A stretch of 64,000 bases of DNA from Chinchilla lanigera (Eukaryota; Chordata; Mammalia; Rodentia; Chinchillidae), in contig NW_004955475.1 of assembly GCF_000276665.1 (NCBI RefSeq), forward strand, positions 5,292,710-5,356,709, given 5' to 3'. Position numbers and translations under genes: made by a program. The notes beneath the pieces were generated by a model. The model was given only the letters and a program-made list of their open reading frames with translations. It ran no database searches and had not been told where the DNA came from. Of the stretch, positions 1 through 10,256 are shown piece by piece. Every line of letters begins with the position of its first letter. The first letter of the stretch is position 1.

Positions 1-552
1 GAGGGCCCTTCTAGTCATACTAACTGTGAATCATACGCAGTTGTTCACAGAAAGACCATATGCCCAATGGCCTGTTTTCTCTCTTAGTGCATAACTGCAC
101 ATCTTGGGGCAGGGCAGGGTGATAGCGACTCAAGCTGGAGACGAGGAGACCCTCTCTGTGGAGCTAATTTCATATTCCAAGAGGACACTGGCTCAAATTA
201 AATTGATATGGCCGGCTGGGGGAAGGTCTTGAAAAGTGTCCAACTTTAATAGCGGAAATGCTAGACAGAAACTCTCTGTGCTCTCACTGTGATCCATTAG
301 TGTGATTAATAATAAATATCCCCAGGCACTCGATATTGGAAGATGTCTTATCACCACTGTTCATTATTGCCCACCCACTATCTCTGGTTGTCTAGTCTGG
401 TCACATTGTAGAGGTGACAATGAGTCCTAAAATATATCTTCTTCCTTGGGTGTGCCTGGTCACAGCTCAGGACTGAGAAGGTCACAGGTTCAGGATGGCG
501 AAAAGAAGGCAGACTTTGTACTCATGGAACCTGGGCCCAGATCCCTGACTTG
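1..552. other. Intergenic flank, nothing recognised
   Basis: I see no exon-like structure, young repeat or RNA gene before the L1 3' end at about 553. Short open frames here lack codon bias and homology I can recognise. Confidence 0.5.
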
Positions 553-1200
553 TTGTTTTAGTGCATGTTTGCAGTACATAATGATGACATTCCTTGTAGG
601 GAACTGGTATTTGTACTTAGCACTTCTCAATTTTGTTTGTATCTCCTTCCCCTCAATTTACTCACCTTTTCTCCATCTCTTAGCCCCATTTCCTTTTGCA
701 AGAGGATCTATCTCCTTACTTCCTGTTATAAATGTTTTATTTCACTCTTTATTTGTATTTTGGGTTTCTCATATAAGAGAAAGTGTATGATATTTAAGCA
801 TATGTGTCTGATTTATTTCACTTAATGTTAGTGTGTCAGAGTGTATACATTTTCCTACAAATGACTCATGTTTATCTTTTGGAGAGGATTAGTACTGCAC
901 TGTGTGTAAATACATTTTCTTTGTCCATTCATCTGTTGATGGACATATGGACCACTTTCAAGATTTAGCTATTATAAATTATGCTGCCATAAACATGAGT
1001 ATGCATGTATAACTGTAATATGATACCTTTAACTCTTTGGGATGATACCTAGCAAAGGAATAGCTGGGCAAAATTGAATTTCTAGTTTTAATTTTTTGAA
1101 GAATTGCCATACTGATTTCCATAGTCATTGTACCAATGCACATTTCCATCAATGGTGTGGAAGAGCTTTTTTCACCCTGCAGACTTGTCTAAATATGTTA
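553..1200 (-). repeat. L1 LINE 3'-end fragment
   Basis: The plus strand reads as the complement of the L1 3' terminus: a GCAGTACATAATGA block, TTATTTCACTTAA, then TTATCCATTCATCTGTTGATG and the complement of the ORF2 C-terminal region. The same 3' UTR block recurs near 4440 and 58020, marking one subfamily. It is 5'-truncated and diverged. Confidence 0.8.
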
Positions 1201-1204
1201 TTAT

Positions 1205-2095
1205 TTGATTTCTTTTTTGTTTTAAAGATAAAAGAATGAAAAGATATTAACAAACACACAGACATAAAGAAAACAACATAAAAACAATAAAAGCAATACA
1301 GAATTTCAGACAAGGTGATTGGAAGTTAACAATGGTTATTGTATTACATATTGTTATCTTAAAATTGGTTACTCAGAAAAAAATATAAGCATGTGAGATT
1401 GATCAAACAATTAAACATTAACTGTTCATTTCAATCCAGCAATAAAACTTGGTAGTACAATTATCTTTGCTATCTTGTATATGCATATATACATATTTTC
1501 CCTTCTTTCTTTCTTTTCTCTTTTCCCTCATCCCAGTTGTTCTTTCGGTTTGAGCAGTTTCTTTCCCATTCACAATATCTATTGTACCTTTTAGATTTTA
1601 TTTACTCTTTTAGGTTCTTACATTAGGGAGACAATATGATGTTTACACATATGAGTCTGATTTATTTCACTTATGAGTATGGTCTCTATATTTGCATTCA
1701 TTTAGCTATGAAAGCCTCAAGATTATCTTTATAGCTGAGTAATATTCCATTGTATAAAAATACCACATCTTTTTTATCCATTCCTCAGTGGATGAGCATT
1801 TGGGCTGCTTCCACAATTTAGCTATTGCAAATTGCGCTGCTATAAACATGGGTGCCATATATTGCTGTGGTATGATGCTTTTAGTTCTCCTGGAAAAATA
1901 CCCAAAAGGGAAATAGCTAGGTTGAATGGGAATTATTGAATTTCTTGAGGATGGCCATTCTTTCTGGGGTAAGATGGAATCTCAGGGTTGTTTCCATTTG
2001 CATTTCTGTAATGGCCAGAGAAGTTGAACATTTCTTCACGTATATCCTAATTCTTTTGAGATGTATATTGAACTGTTGAGGGCTAAACTTTTAGC
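1205..2095 (-). repeat. Second L1 LINE 3'-end fragment
   Basis: An A-rich 3' UTR-like tract (1205-1480) is followed by the complement of the L1 ORF2 end (TAATATTCCATTGTAT, TTATCCATTCCTCAGTGGATG, GATGGCCATTCTTTCTGG). It lies head-to-tail beside the previous fragment, and its ORF2 part overlaps that copy in content, so this is a separate insertion. Confidence 0.75.
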
Positions 2096-2249
2096 TGATG
2101 TTCATGAAGAACGTGAGTACTTACACTGCTGCTAATAGAAGGAAATACTATGTCAGAAAATTCATTTCTTTATAGAACTGTGTCAAACCATCCCTTGGAC
2201 CTCTGCTGGAAATTTAGAATCAGGTCTGAAATAATGTCTTTTTAGTTGT

Positions 2250-3235
2250 ACCTTGTGGTGGATTGACAACTGGTGGTCAACTTATAATACCCAGCTGAAC
2301 TGAGTAAGCGTGGTGCTGGGTGTGGGAGGCCCACCTGAGGATTGTTGCCAGCAGCATAAGAGGCAGAACTAGAGAAGAAGTAAGGCTGTTGGGAGCTGGG
2401 AGAAGGTATAAGGAGCTGTTGGTTCTTTTGGAGAAGCTTATCATGCTGGCTTTCCTGATGAACATGGCTGTTTTCATCCTCCGAGGAGTTCAGGACCTTG
2501 TTGGCACTGAGAATATCTTCGATTCACTTTGGGGGAGCTCTGGGCCTCACTTTCATCAGCGCTTCCTGGCTCTGGAGGGGAAGATGGTGCACTGCTCAGT
2601 CTCCTGGAGAAGCTTGCTGCATTTGCTTTCTTGATGGGAACTCAGCTGTCCTGATCACTGGAGGAGCTTGGGACCTCAATGTTGGTGAGGATGGCTGTGG
2701 TACCTTTTGGAGGAGCTCTGGTTTTTATTTTGAGCATCGCTTCCTGGCTCCAGTATAGATCCCTCAGGCTGCTAGCACAGATCCTTCATCTTGCTGGCAT
2801 AGATTTTTTAGCTTCCACCACTGACCTCTGGGCCTTCCCAGTGCAGATCTGTGAAACAGGCCTGCATGAGACATTGTCATGGGCTCTAAGCTTCCAGCTG
2901 GACTCATGGAAGGCATTGTTATGAGCTATAGGTCTTCAGCTGGACTCATGCAGGACATTATCGTGGGATCCAGGCCTACAGATGGTCAAGGTTCTTTGGT
3001 CTTTAGTGTGTGGACAGATTTCCTGCACTCTCTTGTATATGATTCTTTGGATGACTATTATGAATAACCTTATAAAATATGTGTCCTGTATTATATTCAC
3101 ATTGCAATGTCCCCCAAACCACAACATATCTTGTAGTGTTATAGGTGTAGGACAGTACTGTATCATAGCTCTGTGAATGTAAAATATCTTCTACCTACTT
3201 TATGATATGTAGTAGTGACCAGGCTTTATCAGAGC
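2250..3235. other. Unidentified block with two levels of degenerate tandem repeats
   Basis: Two diverged units with a 176-bp period start at 2430 and 2606. Both contain GGAGAAGCTT, a GAGGAG(C/T)T segment and GAGCTCTGG...GCTTCCTGGCTC. Then about three copies of a roughly 41-bp unit (CATG..GACATT..CAGCTGGACT) lie at 2868-2987. Open frames run through it on + (2320-2634, 2498-2758) but cross no recognisable domain. It could be an unrecognised LTR or an L1 5' monomer relic; I cannot name it. Confidence 0.45.
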
Positions 3236-3244
3236 TGGGTTTTT

Positions 3245-3405
3245 GTTTTTTTTTTTTTTTTGCCTTTTTGAGACATGGTCTCACTATGCAGTTCAGGCTA
3301 GTCTTGAACTCACTTTGTAACCCAGGCTGGCCTCAAACTCTCAACAATCCTCCTGCTTGAGCCTCCCGAGTGCTGGGATTACAGGTGTGCACCACCATGC
3401 CTGGC
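3245..3405 (-). repeat. B1 SINE
   Basis: A T-rich tail is followed by TGAGACATGGTCTCACTATG and ends GCTGGGATTACAGGTGTGCACCACCATGCCTGGC, written here as the complement of a B1. The internal duplicated GTCTTGAACTC / CCTCAAACTC block typical of full-length B1 is present. Confidence 0.9.
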
Positions 3406-3751
3406 TATGAGAGCTGTTTTAATGATGTTATTCTAAATGTTTTCTTTCATATTGATGATTGATAAATTGATAAAAAAAATCATGCCAGGTACCACAACAG
3501 TAACCGAACTTTGCCACTTTCTGTTGTTTGCTTTGTTAAATGGAACATTCTAAATATTTCCATAATTTTGTTCAAATGACTGCAAACCCTGTTAACGCTG
3601 TTGCTGCTAAGTATATATGTAATTATAAGTACATATATACATATAATTATATATATATATATAAAATCTGAATTGTTGGAAACTTTATCTGTGCTGTCAA
3701 CTTTCAAAAAAGTTATCTCAGTTACTGTGCTGATCTGGCATTGTACAGAAA

Positions 3752-3848
3752 TTTTTTTTTTTTGAGTTTTTTTCTGGTACTGGGAACTGAACTCATGACC
3801 TTGCGCTTGCCAGGCAGGCGCTGTGCAGCTGAGCTAAATCCCCAGCCC
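3752..3848 (-). repeat. ID SINE
   Basis: This is the complement of a tRNA-like ID element: T-tail, GGTACTGGGAACTGAACTC (B-box region), CTTGCCAGGCAGGCGCTG, and GAGCTAAATCCCCAGCCC at the head. It lies upstream of MSN. Confidence 0.9.
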
Positions 3849-4167
3849 TGTACACAAATTAACAGCCATGTTGGTCTAGAAACATTAAACTTAAGTGTTT
3901 CCATTTGTACAGATAACAGACTGTATTTAATACGTAAGGTCTTACCTGCATGGGTTTGATTACAGAAACTAATAAAGTATTCTCTAAATAATGAAAATAA
4001 TAAACTGATGAGGAATAAAATGTCATGATGTATATAATTTAAAACATTTTTGAAAGAATGATGAAGCAAACATGGCAAAATATTAACAACTGCTAGGTGA
4101 GGGGTATATGTGATTTATTATACTTTTTTCCTGCTCTTAATTTTAAAATTTTATCTATTTATTTATT

Positions 4168-4316
4168 TAGTTGGTACTAGGCTTGAACCCAGGGCCTTCA
4201 CAATGAGGTACATTCCCAGCCCTTTCTCTTTTTTATTTAGAGTCAAGGCCTCACCAAGTCACTGCCAAGTTTCCCAGGCTGGGCTCAAACTTATGATCCT
4301 CCCGTGGGATTACAGC
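4168..4316 (-). repeat. B1-dID dimeric SINE
   Basis: On +, an ID-like complement (GGCTTGAACCCAGGGCCTTC, CATTCCCAGCCC) is followed by a T-rich linker and a B1 complement (CAAGTTTCCCAGGCTGGG, GTGGGATTACAG). This is the order of a minus-strand B1-dID dimer. It is diverged. Confidence 0.8.
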
Positions 4317-4436
4317 ATTTAAAATAATTTTTTAAAACACTGTGACTCCTGGAGCCACGTGTCTCAGTGCAAAGTCAAGCTCTGCCAGCTTCTTTTTTTA
4401 AAGTTTGAGTTTTCTCATTTTTCCCACATAATACTT

Positions 4437-4980
4437 TATTTTTATTGGTACATGTTTGCAGTACATAATGATTATCTTCCTTGTGGGGAGTTAGTACATA
4501 TACATAACACATCTTAATTCTTTATTTCATCCCCTTTCATCACCTCTCCCTCCATTTCCTAGTCCCTTTCCTTTCTGCAAAAGATCTCTCTCCCTACTTC
4601 CTATTATCTATCTTTCATTTTGCTCTTTATTAATACTTTGAGTTTCTCATTTAAGAGAAACCACGTAATACTTAAACTTGTGTTTTTGGATTTATTTCAC
4701 TTAACACTATAGTCTCAAGGTAATACCTTTTCTTACAAATGACTTAAGTTTGTCTTTCTTTATGGTGGAGTAGTACTCCATTTTGTGTAAATACCACAAT
4801 TTCTTTATCCATTTGTCTCTTAGTGGACACGTGTGCTGCTTCCAAGATTAGCCATTATGAATTGTGCTGCTATGAACATGGTATGCACATATCAGAGTAA
4901 TATGATGCCTTTAACTCTTCTGGGAAGATATCTAGAAGGGGAATACTGGGTCAAAAATAATTTCTAGCTTTAGTTTTTTT
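4437..4980 (-). repeat. L1 LINE 3'-end fragment
   Basis: It shares the ACATGTTTGCAGTACATAAT start with the copies at 553 and 58020, followed by TTATTTCACTTAACACTATA and the complement of the ORF2 end. It is truncated at about 4980. Confidence 0.8.
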
Positions 4981-4984
4981 TGCT

Positions 4985-5130
4985 ACCAGCAAACCATGTG
5001 ACTTTTGCATAAGTCACTTAATTCCTCAGATCCTTAATGTCTTCATTCTCTAAAATTTCTTGTGATGGTTACATGCAATTAGATGTTAAAATACCCGCAC
5101 CCAGTGCTCATGGTAGATATCTCATTAATA
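4985..5130 (+). repeat. MIR SINE remnant
   Basis: The pattern ATGTGACTTTTGCATAAGTCACTTAATTCCTCAGAT..., then a CATTCTCTAAAAT block, follows the MIR core (tgtgacc..agtcacttaacctctctgag). It is old and approximate. Confidence 0.55.
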
Positions 5131-5865
5131 TTAACATAGTTTTGTCTTTCATTCAAGCTGGGTTATTTTGCTTGCAATAAATTAGTAGAAAACTGAGGGT
5201 AATTGAAAGCAAGATTTTCCTATTGATTAAATTTACATTTTCTGTCACATTGTGCCTCTTCCCCTGAGGGAGACAACAGTGCATTTTTCATCCTATTACC
5301 TTGTTTGCGTAAGGGCACAACTAGTCAAGTGTTCATGGAAGTGAGGATTGTGAGAAGGTCTCAAAGCGTGGAGCCTCAAATTGATGTTTGTCTTCATCTC
5401 TTTCTGACACGTTTCTCTCATGTGAATGGAGAAAAGCAACTTTGTGTATTCATTTGCTAAGGCTCAACCAAGAACAAATGTGCTGAGTAAAGCCTAAAAG
5501 ACCTAATTTAGGTGTAAGAAGGGACTTCCCAACACTGTGAAAATGAAAAGCAGCCCACAAAAAGTTTTTGTGATGGGGAACTTTCAGCTGCTACCATGCG
5601 ACAGACTGGGTGGGGGATTTCTTCATCTAAAGTATCCCCTGGATAGAGGATTGTTCCACACCCAGTTCATTTCTGCTGTCTCCTCTCTTGTACTGCACTA
5701 TGTCCTCTAAAAAAGGATCGCCATTCAGAATGCCAAAGCTTCTTTACTGCAGTGAGCTTAGATGTAGGGTGAGAACAATGTACGGAGAGGTGCTTACAAG
5801 TCCAATTTCATCTCTCTATTGATCTTTACAGATACTTTCACATAAATCAGTCTGATGTAGTGCTT
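5131..5865. other. Intergenic stretch, nothing recognised
   Basis: No exon, SINE or simple repeat is evident between the MIR remnant and the decayed SINE at 5868. Confidence 0.5.
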
Positions 5866-5867
5866 TT

Positions 5868-5995
5868 TTGGTGAAACCTGATACTGAATCTAGGATCTTC
5901 ACTAGGCTGCATTTCTATCCCTTTTTATTTTGAAATAGAGTCTCACTAAATTGCTCAATTGCTAGATTACAGGCTTGTACCACCACACCAGGTCC
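5868..5995 (-). repeat. Old B1-dID SINE
   Basis: A degraded ID-like complement is followed by TTTTGAAATAGAGTCTCACT...GATTACAGGCTTGTACCACCACACCAGG, a B1 complement with an internal deletion. Confidence 0.65.
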
Positions 5996-6325
5996 TTGAA
6001 ACTGCTTCTTAACTTTGTTTTTTATCTTCTTTATTGTCTCATATTCCTCATGGTAACCTTGGGTAAGTCCTTTCCTCTTTTTGATCGTTAGTTCCCCTGA
6101 TTTGGAGTGAAGGCTGGAGCAAAAATGAAATATTCTCCTTTGATTTCTTACCTCTCCTCCCCAGAGTTTCAACCTTACCGGTCTCCCTCAGCTTCTCTTT
6201 CTACCTACTTCCTCAGCTACCACATCCTGTGAAACCTGTCACCCACAGTTGGACTCCTGTTGCCTACAGCTCTAGTAGTGCATTTAGCTGCTATGCTAGC
6301 AGCTTGACATTCTACTCAGCTCTCC

Positions 6326-6330
<5 letters not shown>

Positions 6331-6365
<35 letters not shown>
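6331..6365. repeat. (GT)n microsatellite
   Basis: About 17 uninterrupted GT units. No SINE tail adjoins it. Confidence 0.95.
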
Positions 6366-6367
<2 letters not shown>

Positions 6368-6706
6368 CATAGGGTGGTCATGTTGGTACGGGAGATGGAG
6401 AATGACACATAGGGGGTTTCCACTTTCTAGAAAGTTGGAGTCTCCAATCAACTTCTCTTTTCCCTTCAGGCATTTAGTGTAGTGCCAGGCCACCCCTAGG
6501 TACGTATGAATGAGGAAATCAGTGAATTTCTTAAACTCCTGGGGCAAAAGAGCCCACAGCAGTGTCAAAGAGTGTGATTGGCTGCCATTGCTAGCCTTGT
6601 TGATGAGGCTTTCTGGTAAATGCTGCTATACCTGAGGACAAACGCTCAGCTCAAAGAAATGGTCTTGACAAGGAGCTCTGTTTACCCTAGCACCGTCAAT
6701 GAATCT

Positions 6707-7743
6707 TTTTTTTACTAAACTGTAAATTCTTTTATTAACAAGCATTATAAACAGATAATGCTAATCTCACTTAAAAACTATGAGTGCAACACAAGTGAAT
6801 GTATAGCTTATGAATAAGGTAAGTATTTCCCATTTTAAAAGGCAACACACAACATAAAGCATACAAAAAGGTAAACAAAGAAGCTATAATATGGATACAT
6901 GATTGATGTATTTAAAATGATACACATACAGTACATAATTAATGTTCATTATGTGAGCAATATGATTTTCTGATTTCTCCCCTCATGTTTCACTTTCTCC
7001 ACAAACTGAATTGTGGACTTCCTCTTCTAAAACTGGTATAAGCAGGTTATCTTTGGACAGAAAATTATATTTCAACATAAGTTTAGTAAAACAATAACAA
7101 AATTATTTCCTTTTCCTATCCATGAAATAAATGCTGGTGATATGTATGATATATGCATGTGAAAATATTCTGTAAATCCTATGACATACAGATCTTAGTT
7201 TTGTTACAGATGATTCTTTGAAGCTAATGCTGCTGGGAAAATATTTATTGTTATTCAGAAGACATACAGCACCATAAAATATGTCTAGTGTAGTTTATAG
7301 AAGGACACGTTTAGAGTTTTATGAGCTGCAGAAGAAAAATCCATTGTTCGGTTGCTGTTATCTGAGTACAAGTATCTGGATGGCATTCACTCTGAAGCTT
7401 GACAGCAAGTCCATTTAGTTCAAGGCAGAATTGCCTTAAATGTTCACTCTTCCATATCTTCAATTTGACTTTCAAGTGGTTCTAAAGTTCTGTCAATATT
7501 GGAGTAATTTTCCCTTATGTTCTGTTGAATATACTGCAAGCCTATTGTTCATTTCATCAAAGGACTTATTAGGCCAGTTATAGAAATCCTAGCCTTTGTG
7601 CTTAGCCCGTTCTACCTCAGTGCAAGTGTCCCCTCTACCATAACCATAGAGCCAAGTTTGGGGTAGGAGTAGGGGTAGGACGTCTGTATCTGGAAGACCA
7701 GGATGTTGAGGGAAGGCTGTGCCAGGCCAAACCCTGGGAGGGG
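6707..7743 (-). pseudogene. MOB4: Processed pseudogene of MOB4 (phocein)
   Basis: Read on the minus strand, the whole MOB4 reading frame is recognisable without introns. It has a degraded start block (ATG at 7647-7645), FYNWP-like and QYIQQNIR-like segments, the well kept [20 protein letters not shown] block, QWIFL, KYFPS, a KESSV-like segment, YRIFSHAY, and a C-terminus ending in stop TGA (6985-6983). The coding span is 665 bp against 678 expected for a 225-residue protein. It is dead: codon 12 is TAG (7614-7612), a base is lost just after it, and further frameshifts and stops follow. The 3' UTR (6708-6982) carries AATAAAAG (complement at 6729-6736) and ends in an A-tail (T run 6705-6712). 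Target duplications of 17 nt (14 matching) lie at 6691-6707 and 7744-7760. Functional MOB4 is a STRIPAK-complex subunit encoded elsewhere. This is an old LINE-mediated retrocopy about 1.1 kb upstream of the MSN CpG island. Confidence 0.93.
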
Positions 7744-7760
7744 CCCCATCAATAAATCTT

Positions 7761-8829
7761 GGCAGTAGTGAGAAAAACTGAGGCACATTGGCTGATGGTA
7801 CTGTTAATTGGGAAAGGAGTGGAGGGGGAAACAGGATTGCTGGTTCCTGGGTGAAAATACAAGCTGCTATGCAACCCTACTAGGCACATTTATCATTCTA
7901 GGCAGTCCAGTCTGCTTCCTTTCTCACCCTTTCATAATGGCACAGTGGGAAAGAACCTTGGAAGCCCAGGAATTCAGTTTTTTGTTACAGAAAAGACAAC
8001 TCAAGACCAGTGAGGAGAAGGGACTTACCCAAGACCACGCAGAGGTTACAGAGTGAGTTAATGGCAGAGCTAGGAGTAGAAGCCAGGTGCCAGGAGTGCC
8101 TTGTTCAAATATCCTTTCCACTGTCCCACACTGGGTCGCAGAAGGTGCTCAAGCCATGCCTCTGCACAACTGCCAGTGGAGAGGGCAGAAAAAGAACTAT
8201 GGCCAGTCAAATTTGAACTGAAATTCAGACTTAACTGTATGACTTCTCCTATCTAGAGCAATGCTGTCCTGGGATTCTGTGGCCTCAATAGGAAGTAGAA
8301 AGGGAGCTCTCAGACACACCCCCAAGGGCCTGGACAGTGGGTAGCATCTCATTTGAGGGAATAACAGCCTCATCAAAAACTGAATGTATTGAGGAGGGGC
8401 TAAAGGACCAGGGCACTGATCTGAGGAGAATGGAATGAATTTGGTCGAAGAAAGAGAGAAGAAGACAGATATCAAGAAGATCTCAATTCTGATGAAAACG
8501 AGAACCAGAAGCAAGCAAAGATAGGGAGGAAATGTAATGAGAAAAGATTACCCCACAGAAGACAACGGGGTAGAATGAGGTGTTGGAAGAGTTGAGGTGG
8601 TTTAGCCAAGAGAAGTTTCCTGGGGACACAGAAGCTTCAGACCTCTGAGAAGCAGATAGGGACAGTAGAGAATTAGTTGTGGCTCCAAGGAGCAGAGCTG
8701 AGATCCACAGTTGGAAATCACTGAGAACAAGAGTTCAGATACACTCAGGAGGAACTTTCTGAAAAACAAGGCTGCCTTGAGAGGAAACGGGCAGTTTTGA
8801 CAGGTATTGAGTTTCCCGTCACTGGAAAG
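7761..8829. other. MSN upstream flank with a MIR remnant
   Basis: A minus-strand MIR-like core lies at about 7975-8095 (GAAAAGACAACTCAAGACCAG...ACTTACCCAAGACCACGCAG). The rest is unique sequence before the CpG island. Distal regulatory sites may be here but none can be identified by eye. Confidence 0.5.
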
Positions 8830-9347
8830 TTGCCTGCAAGGACTGCGCAGCATCTGCCAGGGTGCAGCCCCGCGTCCTGCTCTGGCCCTGAGCGAGGGGA
8901 TGGGGCCAGATGGCTCAAATGTGGAAGGTTAGGAACTGTGAGGAAGGTGGGAGAGGGGCACGGTGGGCTTCAGTCAAGACTGGAAGCCCCACGTTGGGCT
9001 GCCCGGGCCCAGACCGGCTCCCCTGGTCGCTGGAGTGGCTGAGCTGGGTCGCGCCGGGCTGGGCGGGGCGAGGCCGGCGGCTGGCTGGGAGGCGGGAGTG
9101 AGGGCGGGGAGCAGGAAGCCCGGCCACATAAAGGAGCGGGCGGCGCAACGGGGGCGGCTTTTTCCTGGGTGGGGTTTGTGAAGTCGCGGCCCGTTAGCAG
9201 GAAGCGGAGCAGTAGCCCAGACGCTGGAGAGGAATCCAATCCGAGCCCCCCCTCGGTCCCCGGAGTTCGAGCCTTGCGTCCTGTGTTCTCAGATCTGCCC
9301 GACAGTTTCCATCCAAACTTCGCCAACTCGCTTCCTTTGCCGCCACC
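8830..9347 (+). promoter_or_regulatory. MSN: MSN CpG-island promoter and 5' UTR
   Basis: CpG density rises sharply from about 8830, peaks at 9000-9350 and fades after about 9600. Candidate Sp1 GC boxes (GGGCGG) lie at 9061-9066, 9102-9107 and 9152-9157. A weak TATA-like ACATAAAG sits near 9126-9133, but a dispersed CpG-island promoter is as likely. The start site cannot be fixed from sequence; about 9150-9230 is my guess, leaving a 5' UTR of roughly 120-200 nt. The start codon context GCCGCCACCATGC has the full upstream Kozak match but C at +4. Confidence 0.8.
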
Positions 9348-9359
9348 ATGCCGAAGACG
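9348..9359 (+). CDS. MSN: Moesin coding exon 1 (residues 1-4, MPKT)
   Basis: Only 12 coding bases lie between the Kozak-context ATG and the donor ACG|GTGAGT. They encode MPKT, the moesin start; ezrin and radixin begin MPKP. The exon ends in phase 0 and joins the ATC of exon 2 at 51137. The exon itself is longer, because its 5' part is the leader within the CpG island. Such a tiny first coding exon is normal for ERM genes and is too short for ORF-based gene finding. Confidence 0.96.
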
Positions 9360-10236
9360 GTGAGTGCGGAGATGGGCGCTGTCGACCCGGGGGGTTCTAA
9401 CTGCCTCCTCCTGTAGCCCTACACGGATGGCTGCCGGCTTGGCCCACTACCACCACCGGCCGGCTTGGGACGCCGCGCCCTCTGCGGTGGCCCGCGGTTG
9501 GGCGGGGACGCGAGTCGGGACCTGGTGTGGCAAGCCCGCGGGAGTGAGGGGATGTCCAGGCTAGAAGCGCGGACAGAGAGGGGCTGGCCTCTTTCTCAGG
9601 TTCCAGTTCTCTGCGTCCGTAATGCGACAGTAGGAGAGGCTTCGCTTGGGGCCCAGGGTTTCTTAGTTCCCTGAAGGGCGTGGGCGCAGGGAGGAGAGCG
9701 CCAGTTCGTCCAACTCCAAAATTTCCCCGGGCTCAGAAATTGGCGCTTTTCTGGGGCAAGGCTGCAGCTGTCCAAAGGGCCATGGGAACAGAGAAGCGGG
9801 AGTAGGGAGCCGCTGGGGCGGATCCCGCACCCCCGCTCCCCTTTCCGAAAACCACCCCGGGCAGCTTCAGCTGTTCGTGTTTCCCACTCGGATGTGAGCA
9901 GACAGCAACATAGTGACACATCATCCAGGTTACCCCCTTTTACCCAGCAGTGCCAACAGTTCACTAAGTGCTAGTCTGAGAGGCCTACCCAGTCTACTGG
10001 GGAGAGGACTGGCTTCTCCCTTCTCTCCACCCGCCAAAACGCTGCCTTTCCCATTGCTTAGTGCCTCTCTGTCCTCTCAGGACTGTTCTGTGGGGTGTGG
10101 GTTCTCTCCTGTGGGGCCACACCTTTCTAAAGTGGTGGTTGATTTGGGGATCTGGTTGATCTCCACCCCCAATGGCTGTTATGAGAAGAGTTAAAGCCTC
10201 CTAGGAGTGGGGCCTAGGGGGGCCGGATGCCCAGGA
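9360..10236. other. Start of MSN intron 1, CpG-island shoulder
   Basis: GC-rich sequence continues to about 9600 and then declines. Open frames here (for example 9364-9564 and the complement of 9596-9964) reflect GC content; they lack start context and homology I recognise. Confidence 0.55.
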
Positions 10237-10255
10237 GGGAGGGAGGGGGGAGGGG
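10237..10255 (+). other. Potential G-quadruplex in early intron 1
   Basis: Four G runs of at least three, separated by single A residues (GGGAGGGAGGGGGGAGGGG), lie on the coding strand about 880 bp past exon 1. DNA or nascent-RNA quadruplex formation is an inference. Confidence 0.6.
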
Positions 10256-10256
10256 T

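Noticed and set aside
2320..2758. Overlapping plus-strand open frames as a repeat-containing protein
   Set aside because: The periodicity is nucleotide-level tandem repetition; the copies fall in different frames.
9126..9133. ACATAAAG as a true TATA box
   Set aside because: A poor match inside a CpG island with several GC boxes; mentioned in the promoter entry but not called as a site.
8797..9363. Open frames on both strands in the CpG island as short proteins
   Set aside because: GC-rich sequence has few stops; the position is explained by the MSN promoter and 5' UTR.
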